Assembly: GCA_023255615.1 (NCBI GenBank)
Contig: JAHFLI010000018.1
Span: 1-11,991, forward strand
Reading direction: 5' to 3'
Length of the DNA: 11,991 nt
DNA from: Candidatus Woesearchaeota archaeon
Lineage (GTDB): Archaea > Nanobdellota > Nanobdellia > Woesearchaeales > JACQSR01
The position numbers were made by a program, and so were the translations under genes. Positions 1 to 5,646 of this stretch are shown in pieces. Positions within the stretch are counted from its first letter, which is position 1. Each line of letters opens with the position of its first letter. Under the pieces are notes generated by a model. It saw only the letters and a program-made list of their open reading frames with translations. It ran no database searches and was not told the origin of the DNA.

Positions 1-637
1 AAACTGCTTCGCGGTATCGGCCGACTTCGTAACCAAACTTTCCCATCTCGCTTTGTTTTGCTAACCAGGTATCAAACAATTCTTCACTCTTCTCATGTTG
101 TGTTTGGTCATTTGTCATTTTTTGCATCAGCTTCAATTTTTTGTCTTGAATTTCTTTCTTCAATTCGTTTTTAACATCTTCTGGTTTACCCGATCTGAGG
201 TCATTATTTTTTTCAGCAATAGCCCTACTATATCTTTCTGATAATGCAGATACGAGTTCCAGAGTTGTATACACTTTATCCAATGAACCGAAAAAACCAC
301 TTTGTTGTAAATACCGATTGACTCTTACCTTTGACATGACTCCAGCGCTAGAAAACGATTCTCCGTCTTGTGGTGTTTTTATCGAATCGAGTACGGAATC
401 TTCGATTGTTGGCAACGTTGAATGTACATATTGTGCAACGTCTTGAAGAAATCTATCAGCCCTTTCAGGAGAATACATTACACCTATTCTATTTCTTGTT
501 CGAAGGACCCCTTCGAGCAATCGAGTTTGAAATTCTGAACCAGCGTAACCAACAAGAGCTCCACCGAAAAGCGGCTTAACTGCTCCATCAGGATTCAGCC
601 TTTTTTCCAAATCTTTGATTATCAGTTTATAGTCCAT
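1..637 (-). CDS. Hypothetical protein, 5' part only (C-terminus beyond left edge)
   Basis: An open frame on the minus strand starts at ATG 637-635 and has no stop to the window edge, giving at least 212 residues starting MDYKLIIKDLEKRLNPDG. I do not recognise the family. There is no signal peptide or membrane helix. Residues 1-140 look like a mixed, mostly soluble domain, and about 150-200 is rich in Lys, Glu and Gln with heptad-like spacing that suggests a coiled coil. The start is supported by a TATA-like element (657-664, read on the minus strand) centred about 24 bases upstream, which would place transcription initiation at the ATG (leaderless). It is divergent from the heptose operon and need not share its function. 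The frame was read by hand over its full length; coding status is likely but not proven by homology. Confidence 0.72.
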   Translation of the reverse strand, partial: MDYKLIIKDLEKRLNPDGAVKPLFGGALVGYAGSEFQTRLLEGVLRTRNRIGVMYSPERADRFLQDVAQYVHSTLPTIEDSVLDSIKTPQDGESFSSAGVMSKVRVNRYLQQSGFFGSLDKVYTTLELVSALSERYSRAIAEKNNDLRSGKPEDVKNELKKEIQDKKLKLMQKMTNDQTQHEKSEELFDTWLAKQSEMGKFGYEVGRYREAV

Positions 638-656
638 GAGCTCTCAGATTTTGTTT

Positions 657-664
657 TTTTATAT
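657..664 (-). promoter_or_regulatory. TATA-type promoter of the minus-strand hypothetical gene
   Basis: On the minus strand this reads ATATAAAA, preceded by the purine-rich GCAAA that could act as a BRE. Its centre lies about 24 bases before the ATG at 637, the spacing expected for archaeal TBP/TFB promoters making leaderless messages. No Shine-Dalgarno site precedes the ATG. Confidence 0.6.
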
Positions 665-705
665 TTTGCCTGTAGCTCGGAAAAAACCACCGTATTTAAT
701 TTTTT

Positions 706-741
706 TTATTATTTACTATTAATAAATAATAACATATGTTA
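706..741. repeat. Inverted repeat and adjoining palindrome (possible operator)
   Basis: TTATTATTTA (706-715) is repeated inverted as TAAATAATAA (723-732) with a 7-base loop. The palindrome TAACATATGTTA (730-741) overlaps its right arm. The position between two divergent TATA boxes would suit a regulator site, but such A/T-rich symmetry arises easily by chance. Confidence 0.35.
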
Positions 742-781
742 AATTATTAACCATATAGAAAATAATTACGACATAGAAACA

Positions 782-789
782 TTTATATA
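782..789 (+). promoter_or_regulatory. TATA-type promoter of the gmhA operon
   Basis: TTTATATA preceded by GAAACA resembles an archaeal BRE/TATA element. Its centre (about 785.5) predicts initiation near 808-812, leaving roughly 25 to 29 untranslated bases before gmhA. Unlike the other promoters in the window, this one yields a leader with a ribosome binding site. Confidence 0.65.
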
Positions 790-808
790 GGGAATCCGAG
801 TTAAAGGT

Positions 809-832
809 ATGAAAAGGTCATACTTTTGGTGA
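809..832 (+). other. Possible seven-codon leader ORF (MKRSYFW)
   Basis: ATG at 809-811 opens a seven-codon frame ending at TGA 830-832. The ATG lies at about the predicted transcription start, so it could be translated as a leaderless mini-ORF. Its stop is embedded in the GGTGA ribosome binding site of gmhA. It may be a translational leader or simple coincidence. Confidence 0.3.
828..832 (+). promoter_or_regulatory. Ribosome binding site of gmhA
   Basis: GGTGA complements the 3' end of archaeal 16S rRNA and sits four bases before the ATG at 837, which fixes that start. The same GGTGAT sequence precedes the last gene of the window. Confidence 0.7.
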
Positions 833-836
833 TATC

Positions 837-1397
837 ATGAAAGATCGAATATTTCAAATGATTGTAGAGCACAATGAATTAGGCAGAACACTGTCTCCAC
901 TTATTCCACTGATCGAGCATGCTGCAACGGTTATTGTTGATGCACTCAAGAAAGGAAATAAACTAATGGTCATGGGCAATGGTGGAAGTGCGTCGCAAGC
1001 ATCTCATCTGGCAGGAGAGATTGTTGGACGTTATAAAAAAGAACGCAAAGGATGGCCGTGTATTTCATTGGCATCAGATACTGCAATTCTTACTGCAGTG
1101 GGAAATGATTATGGATTTGAAAAAATCTTTGAACGACAAATAGAATCTTTTGCGAAACAAGGAGATGTTGTTATTGCGTTGAGCACGAGCGGAACGAGCG
1201 AAAATATTCTTCGCGGATTAGAAAAAGCAGAAGAGCTGGGATGTTCGTGCATTACTCTGACGGGAAAAGATGGGGGGGATATGAAAACGATGGGCATCAA
1301 TATTCATATTCCTTCGAACAATACACCGAGAATTCAGGAGTTCCATTTACTTCTTATCCATATTCTTTGCGAACTTGTCGAGGAGGCGATGGGATGA
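837..1397 (+). CDS. gmhA: Phosphoheptose (sedoheptulose-7-phosphate) isomerase
   Basis: Cytoplasmic SIS-domain enzyme that converts sedoheptulose 7-phosphate to D-glycero-D-manno-heptose 7-phosphate, the first step of heptose activation. The 186 residues match the usual GmhA length. GNGGSAS (47-53) is the phosphosugar loop, followed by HLAGE (57-61), STSGTSENI (116-124) and RIQEFHLLLIH (165-175). By comparison with E. coli GmhA as I remember it, His57, Glu61, Gln167 and His175 correspond to the metal-binding/catalytic set, so the enzyme looks intact. It is first in an operon, with its TGA overlapping the next ATG (ATGA at 1394-1397). A run of seven G at 1272-1278 encodes Gly-Gly in the conserved KDGG segment. 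A different SIS isomerase is possible in principle, but the neighbours make GmhA the clear choice. Confidence 0.93.
   Translation: MKDRIFQMIVEHNELGRTLSPLIPLIEHAATVIVDALKKGNKLMVMGNGGSASQASHLAGEIVGRYKKERKGWPCISLASDTAILTAVGNDYGFEKIFERQIESFAKQGDVVIALSTSGTSENILRGLEKAEELGCSCITLTGKDGGDMKTMGINIHIPSNNTPRIQEFHLLLIHILCELVEEAMG
1382..1386 (+). promoter_or_regulatory. Ribosome binding site deciding the hldD start
   Basis: GGAGG lies seven bases before ATG 1394, inside the end of gmhA. It supports initiation at 1394, directly before the Rossmann motif, and not at the in-frame ATG at 1241 deep within gmhA. Confidence 0.75.
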
Positions 1398-2293
1398 GGA
1401 TACTGGTAACGGGTGGTGCCGGATTTATTGGCTCCAACCTTGCATTGACCTTGGAAAAAAAAGGACATGACGTGATCGTTATTGACGATTTTCGTTCCTC
1501 GAAATTTGAAAATCTCAAAGGATTTCAGGGAGATGTTATTTGTGGGGATATTTCTGAACAAGATTTATTCTCATTAGGACATGTTGATGTCATTTTTCAT
1601 CAAGCTGCGATTACCGATACCTTAGTTACTGATGAACATGAAATGATGAAGATTAACGTTGATGGCTTTAAACATATTCTCTCTTTTGCGGAAAAGAATA
1701 CATCAAAAGTCATTTATGCGAGTTCTGCGGGCGTGTATGGAAATAATCCTGCACCACATAAAGAATCTGATATGGTGAATCCGTTAAATGCTTATGCGCG
1801 ATCGAAAAGAGAAATGGAAGTCATCGCACAGAATTTCAGAGGATCAATCCCTTTACTCATTGGATTGCGCTATTTCAACGTCTATGGACCACGAGAACGA
1901 TACAAAAAACATGCTGCTTCAATGATCTATCAGCTTGCACAACAAATGAAAGCCGGAAAGAGACCGCGCATTTTTACATTTGGTGATCAGCAACGGGATT
2001 TTATTTATGTCAAAGATGTTGTTGAAGCAAACCTTCTTGCGATGAATGCCAAAGAGAATTGTATCGTTAATGTCGGAACGGGTAAACCAGAATCGTTTAA
2101 CACGATGATTCACCTTTTGAATAATGTTCTTGGTACCTCTTTAGAACCAGATTATTTTGACAACCCCTATGATTTTTATCAGAATTTAACCTGTGCAGAC
2201 ATCACCTTAGCGAAAGAAAAGATCGGATTTTCTGCACGATATTCATTGGCTGAAGGTATTACCGATTATTTTCGGGAGGACCAAATTACATGA
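1394..2293 (+). CDS. hldD: ADP-L-glycero-D-manno-heptose 6-epimerase
   Basis: Short-chain dehydrogenase/reductase that inverts C6 of ADP-D-glycero-D-manno-heptose, the last step of the ADP-heptose pathway, in the cytoplasm. The 299 residues begin MRILVTGGAGFIGSN, with the dinucleotide loop Gly7-x-x-Gly10-x-x-Gly13. Ser110/Ser111 and Tyr134-x-x-x-Lys138 form the SDR catalytic group. RYFNVYGPRE (159-168) then Lys171, RDFIYVKDV (201-209), VGTGKPESF (227-235) and AEGITDYF (286-293) resemble E. coli HldD more than GalE; Lys171 aligns with the HldD lysine I recall as Lys178. E. coli HldD is about 310 residues, so the length fits. It overlaps gmhA by four bases and the kinase gene by four. Choice over UDP-glucose 4-epimerase rests on these motifs plus context. 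NAD versus NADP use is not clear. Confidence 0.88.
   Translation: MRILVTGGAGFIGSNLALTLEKKGHDVIVIDDFRSSKFENLKGFQGDVICGDISEQDLFSLGHVDVIFHQAAITDTLVTDEHEMMKINVDGFKHILSFAEKNTSKVIYASSAGVYGNNPAPHKESDMVNPLNAYARSKREMEVIAQNFRGSIPLLIGLRYFNVYGPRERYKKHAASMIYQLAQQMKAGKRPRIFTFGDQQRDFIYVKDVVEANLLAMNAKENCIVNVGTGKPESFNTMIHLLNNVLGTSLEPDYFDNPYDFYQNLTCADITLAKEKIGFSARYSLAEGITDYFREDQIT
2275..2279 (+). promoter_or_regulatory. Ribosome binding site of hldA
   Basis: GGAGG within GGGAGGA lies ten bases before ATG 2290, inside the end of hldD. Translation of the two genes is probably coupled through the ATGA overlap at 2290-2293. Confidence 0.7.
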
Positions 2294-3246
2294 AACACAT
2301 TCTTCAACGCATGATGGGAAAACGAGTATTAGTGATTGGAGATGTTATGCTTGATAAATATATTTGGGGAAATGTGTCGAGGATTTCTCCTGAAGCTCCT
2401 GTGCAAATTGTTGATGTTCACCGAGAGAGTTATACCGTTGGAGGAGCGGCAAATACTGCTGCAAACATTAACTCATTGGATGGAGAAGGATTACTGGTTG
2501 GTGTTGTTGGTGATGATACAACATGGAATCATTTACAGGGAGAGATGAACAAACGCATGATGAGTACCAAAGGTATTGTTGTTGATTCTTCTCGAAGAAC
2601 GACGAGAAAAGTCCGTGTCATGGGTGGGAAGCAGCAATTAATTCGCTTTGATTATGAAACACGCGAAGATATTTCTGATCATATTCAACAGAGAATTATT
2701 GAAACTATTTATGACGTTATTGAGGACATTGAAGTTGTTCTTATTTCAGATTATGCAAAAGGAGTTATTACACAACCATTGTATGATGCAGTTATTCAAC
2801 TCGCACAACAAAAGCATCTCAAGGTCATTGTTGATCCTAAACCGTCGAATAAGGTGAATTATTCTGGAGCATTTCTTATTACTCCTAACCTTAAAGAAGC
2901 GTGCGAATTAGCAGGATGGTCTGATTGCCCCGATACAAAAATAAAAGAATTGGGAAAAAAACTTCAAACTGATTTTAGATGCTCTCTGTTGATTACCAGA
3001 GGAGAAAAAGGGATGATGCTTTTTGAAGGTGACTCGGTTATTGATGTTGAAACAAAAGCAAAGGAAGTGTACGATGTCAGCGGAGCGGGAGACACTGTTG
3101 TAGCAACAGTCGGTCTTTCGTTAGCTGCGGGATCTTCGTTACGAGATGCTGCATTACTTGCAAATCATGCTGCAGGAATAGTCGTTGGAAAATTAGGGAC
3201 ATCAAGCGTAACACGGGAAGAATTGGAGATGAGCTTGGATGACTAG
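2290..3246 (+). CDS. hldA: D-glycero-beta-D-manno-heptose-7-phosphate 1-kinase (stand-alone HldE kinase domain)
   Basis: PfkB/ribokinase-family enzyme that phosphorylates heptose 7-phosphate at C1 to give the 1,7-bisphosphate. The 318 residues match the N-terminal domain of bifunctional HldE, here a separate protein. Motifs in order: GDVMLDKY (17-24), GGAANTAANI (51-60), KQQLIRFDYE (114-123), SDYAKGV (153-159), VDPKPSNKVNYSG (181-193), LITPNLKE (196-203), ITRGEKGM (235-242), the PfkB signature DVSGAGDT (262-269) with Asp268 as the expected catalytic base, and NHAAGIVVGKLGT (292-304). All match HldA well and nothing looks degraded. It overlaps hldD by four bases and hldC by eight. The split kinase and nucleotidyltransferase arrangement is also known in bacteria. 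Confidence 0.93.
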   Translation: MKHILQRMMGKRVLVIGDVMLDKYIWGNVSRISPEAPVQIVDVHRESYTVGGAANTAANINSLDGEGLLVGVVGDDTTWNHLQGEMNKRMMSTKGIVVDSSRRTTRKVRVMGGKQQLIRFDYETREDISDHIQQRIIETIYDVIEDIEVVLISDYAKGVITQPLYDAVIQLAQQKHLKVIVDPKPSNKVNYSGAFLITPNLKEACELAGWSDCPDTKIKELGKKLQTDFRCSLLITRGEKGMMLFEGDSVIDVETKAKEVYDVSGAGDTVVATVGLSLAAGSSLRDAALLANHAAGIVVGKLGTSSVTREELEMSLDD

Positions 3247-3721
3247 TAAAAAAATAAAGACAAGGAATGAAATAAAGCATGTAGTGGGTGAATTAAAAAA
3301 ACAAGGAAAGAAAATTGTGACGTGCAATGGTTCCTTTGACATTTTACATATTGGGCATATCAAATTCTTGCAGGAAGCAAAAGCGCAGGGAGACATTCTT
3401 ATTGTTGGATTAAATTCAGATTCCTCTATTAAAAAATATAAAAGTAAGGATCGTCCCATCAATGATCAACAATCACGAGCGGAGATGCTTGCCGCATTGG
3501 AGGCAGTTGATTACGTCACTCTTTTTGATGAAACGAATCCTATTACCTTGCTTGAGATGATTAAACCACATATTCATTGCAACGGGGAAGAGTATGGTGA
3601 GAACTGTGTTGAGGCCCCGACGGTCATCGGAAATGGGGGAAGAATCAATATTATAAAGAATTATAAAGGCTTTTCCACTACTCAGCTCATTAAAAAAATA
3701 CTTTCGGTTTACCAAAAATGA
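3239..3721 (+). CDS. hldC: D-glycero-beta-D-manno-heptose 1-phosphate adenylyltransferase (RfaE2/HldC type)
   Basis: Cytidylyltransferase-fold enzyme expected to join heptose 1-phosphate and ATP into ADP-heptose. The 160 residues are typical for stand-alone HldC. The nucleotide-binding core CNGSFDILHIGH (29-40) contains the class HIGH motif (37-40); GLNSDSSIK (57-65), DRPIN (71-75), RAEMLAALEAVDYV (80-93) and FSTTQLI (145-151) follow as in the family. An oddity is residues 114-119, CNGEEY, where HldE usually has a lysine (roughly KGGDY), followed by GENCVEAPTV, so a related subfamily or altered substrate detail is possible. GGAG at 3225-3228 is a plausible ribosome site. The gene overlaps hldA by eight bases and the next gene by four, tying it to this operon. 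A glycerol-phosphate type cytidylyltransferase is less likely given the neighbours. Confidence 0.85.
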   Translation: MTSKKIKTRNEIKHVVGELKKQGKKIVTCNGSFDILHIGHIKFLQEAKAQGDILIVGLNSDSSIKKYKSKDRPINDQQSRAEMLAALEAVDYVTLFDETNPITLLEMIKPHIHCNGEEYGENCVEAPTVIGNGGRINIIKNYKGFSTTQLIKKILSVYQK

Positions 3722-4650
3722 CTGATCTGAGTATTGTCGTTCCTGCGTATAATGAGCAAGAAAATATCTCTGTTCTGCATCATCGATTAACAGAGGCATT
3801 ACGAGGAAAAAGTTACGAAATTCTTTTTGTTGACGATGGGAGTACTGATAAAACCCTTGAAGTCTGCGAAAAACTGCATTGTGAAGATAAACACGTGAAA
3901 GTTATTCAGTTTCGACGGAATTTTGGCCAGACCGCTGCTTTTGATGCGGGATTTAAACGTGCTCAAGGAAAAGTGATTATTACCATTGATGCTGATTTAC
4001 AGAATGATCCTCATGACATTGATCTTCTGCTTAAAAAATTGGATGAGGGATATGATTGTGTTTCTGGATGGAGGATAAATCGAAAAGATTCTATTGGGAA
4101 AACAATTACCTCTTTGTTCGCCAATGGATTTCGCAAATTACTCACTGGAGAGAAGATTCACGATTCTGGATGTTCATTAAAGGCCTATCGAAAAGAATGT
4201 GTTGAGAATGTAGATCTTTATGGAGAAACTCATCGTTTTATTCCAACGATCTTATCATGGAAAGGGTTTAAAGTGGGTGAAGTGAAAGTAAAACATTATC
4301 CCCGCGCGTTTGGAAAAACCAAATACGGATTTAGTAGGGTATTTCGTGGGTTGTTTGATTTTATCGTCATTAAATTCTGGATGAACTATTCAACAAAGCC
4401 GATGTATTTTTTGGGTCCCGTGGGATTAGTACTTACCTTCTTCGGCTCTCTTATCGGTGGGTATTTGACGTTCGACAAGATTTTCTTTGGAGCATCTCTT
4501 GCAAATAGGCCGTTATTGCTTCTTGCTATTTTGCTGGTTATTCTTGGTGTTCAGTTTTTGATTTTTGGAATTATTTTAGACATTCTGGTTAAGATTTATT
4601 ATGAGAACCGAACAAAGACCTATTATTCTATCAAGAAAGTGTTACAGTGA
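3718..4650 (+). CDS. GT2 polyprenyl-phosphate sugar synthase-like protein (GtrB/DPM1 type) with two C-terminal TM helices
   Basis: GT-A fold glycosyltransferase likely to move a sugar from a nucleotide donor onto polyprenyl (dolichyl) phosphate at the inner membrane face. Of its 310 residues, about 1-225 form the GT2 domain: SIVVPAYNEQENI (5-17), FVDDGSTD (37-44), RRNFGQTAAFDAG (66-78), the metal-binding Asp91-Ala-Asp93 in DADLQNDP, DSGCSLKAYR (149-158), ETHRFIP (170-176) and GKTKYGFSRV (199-208). Two helices follow, about 230-251 and 265-290, as in GtrB, ArnC and CsbB. ATG 3718 overlaps the hldC stop (ATGA), so it is last in the heptose operon. Its stop lies within a 9-base tail-to-tail overlap with the flippase-like gene. 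The donor sugar cannot be read from sequence. Confidence 0.87.
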   Translation: MTDLSIVVPAYNEQENISVLHHRLTEALRGKSYEILFVDDGSTDKTLEVCEKLHCEDKHVKVIQFRRNFGQTAAFDAGFKRAQGKVIITIDADLQNDPHDIDLLLKKLDEGYDCVSGWRINRKDSIGKTITSLFANGFRKLLTGEKIHDSGCSLKAYRKECVENVDLYGETHRFIPTILSWKGFKVGEVKVKHYPRAFGKTKYGFSRVFRGLFDFIVIKFWMNYSTKPMYFLGPVGLVLTFFGSLIGGYLTFDKIFFGASLANRPLLLLAILLVILGVQFLIFGIILDILVKIYYENRTKTYYSIKKVLQ

Positions 4651-5586
4651 TTTTCTTAGTGCATATAATCCATAGAGACCGGGTAAAACAAAATAAAGTA
4701 CATTAATGATATGAAAGGAAAACGAAGAAACGATTGCAATTTCTTGAGATATCCCGAAGAGAATAAACATCGCTGACCAATATGCTTCAGCAGTGCCAAA
4801 GCCTGCAATGCCGTTGAAGGGTAATAAGGGAAGAAATACATAAAATATGCAGATGAAAAACGTTTGCCATATGGTTACTGCGATGTGAAGCGATTGAAGA
4901 ATGAAAAAGAGGGAAGTGAAATTAATGATCCACAACAATACGGAAACGACAAGAAGAGAACCTGTTTTTGCACGGTGTTCTCCACTTAGATCAAAAATCT
5001 CCAGCACTTTTTCTTCATAGAGTCTTCCTTTGAAGAGTTTCTTGATGATCTTTTTTAGTGCGTGATTTCCATAAATGACGAGGGATACCAGAATAATTGC
5101 AATGATGAGAATAGATCCGGTAATCACCATGATCTCTTTCGGAAGGGCAAAAGGAATCACGGCGAAAAAAAGAGTGAGCAGAAAAATAAAGGAGAGGGCA
5201 ATAAAATCATATAATCGTGCGACTAGTAAGGAAGAAAGACTCATAGGAAGGGAAATACCTGATTTCTTGAGAAGATAGGGATAAGAAACTTCACCTGTTT
5301 TTGCTGGAAACATATTGTTCGCCATATTATTAACGAACGCAATGTTGATTATTGTTAATGAAGGTATTTTTTCTTTAATAAGAAATTTAAATCTCATGCC
5401 CCGAAGAATATTACACAAAATATAGAGTCCGAAACCAATGAGCATATACAAAGGCGAACTTTTTTGAAACGTCGCAGAGATGTCCGATAGGGTCGTTTGA
5501 CGAAAAAGATACCAGAGTAGAAAAAAAGTTGCGATGATCGGCAACAACAATTTAACTATCTTTTTCATAAGTGAATTGTTCTCCAT
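4642..5586 (-). CDS. UPF0104 / LPG_synthase_TM-type integral membrane protein, flippase-like
   Basis: Polytopic membrane protein of 314 residues with about eight hydrophobic helices, roughly at 10-26, 44-61, 117-145, 149-170, 206-231, 237-254, 260-278 and 284-308. The segment NNMFPAKTGEVSYPYLL (90-106) is the family hallmark (Pro...Gly-Glu before the third helix) found in the lysylphosphatidylglycerol synthase/flippase membrane region and in AglD-like archaeal proteins. The enzymatic lysyl-transfer domain is absent. The inferred job is handling or translocating a lipid-linked sugar for the neighbouring glycosyltransferases; that is context, not proof. ATG 5586 is chosen because the promoter at 5618-5625 would start a message about nine bases upstream; Met7 is an alternative. 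It runs against the flanking operons and overlaps the GT2 gene at 4642-4650. Confidence 0.82.
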   Translation of the reverse strand: MENNSLMKKIVKLLLPIIATFFLLWYLFRQTTLSDISATFQKSSPLYMLIGFGLYILCNILRGMRFKFLIKEKIPSLTIINIAFVNNMANNMFPAKTGEVSYPYLLKKSGISLPMSLSSLLVARLYDFIALSFIFLLTLFFAVIPFALPKEIMVITGSILIIAIILVSLVIYGNHALKKIIKKLFKGRLYEEKVLEIFDLSGEHRAKTGSLLVVSVLLWIINFTSLFFILQSLHIAVTIWQTFFICIFYVFLPLLPFNGIAGFGTAEAYWSAMFILFGISQEIAIVSSFSFHIINVLYFVLPGLYGLYALRKSL

Positions 5587-5617
5587 TTGTATTTAAATCT
5601 TCGTGCATAGCACAATA

Positions 5618-5625
5618 TTTATAAA
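5618..5625. promoter_or_regulatory. Palindromic TATA box shared by divergent genes
   Basis: TTTATAAA is its own reverse complement and is the only good TATA element in the 60-base gap between ATG 5586 (minus) and ATG 5647 (plus). Its centre lies about 25 bases before the plus-strand ATG, giving a leaderless message. It lies about 36 bases before the minus-strand ATG, giving a leader of about nine bases. Neither start has a Shine-Dalgarno site. Confidence 0.6.
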
Positions 5626-5646
5626 CAGTTTTCCGACCTTCTTGTT

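Larger units (their letters stand above)
638..836. other. A/T-rich divergent intergenic region
   Basis: This 199-base gap separates two divergent genes and is far richer in A/T than the coding sequence around it. It holds a TATA-like box for each direction (657-664 minus, 782-789 plus), a 10-bp perfect inverted repeat, and a 12-bp perfect palindrome at its centre. It is the only sizeable non-coding stretch in the window. I see no RNA gene in it. Confidence 0.7.

Noticed and set aside
370..579. Plus-strand frame of 69 codons
   Set aside because: Antisense to the minus-strand open frame that runs from 637 to the edge; no promoter, ribosome site or family resemblance.
638..836. A small RNA gene or CRISPR leader in the A/T-rich gap
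   Set aside because: No repeat-spacer pattern, no G/C-rich stem and no tRNA-like features; the symmetry seen is short and A/T only.
1241..1393. N-terminal extension of hldD from the in-frame ATG at 1241
   Set aside because: It lies wholly within gmhA, adds 51 residues before the Rossmann motif that normally begins the protein, and ATG 1394 has a GGAGG site seven bases upstream.
1394..2293. UDP-glucose 4-epimerase (GalE) as identity of the first epimerase
   Set aside because: The NVYGPRE then Lys171 arrangement, C-terminal motifs and position between heptose genes fit HldD better, though a substrate change cannot be excluded by reading.
3473..3799. Minus-strand frame of 108 codons
   Set aside because: Antisense to the end of hldC and start of the GT2 gene, both of which have clear conserved motifs; its translation resembles no protein.
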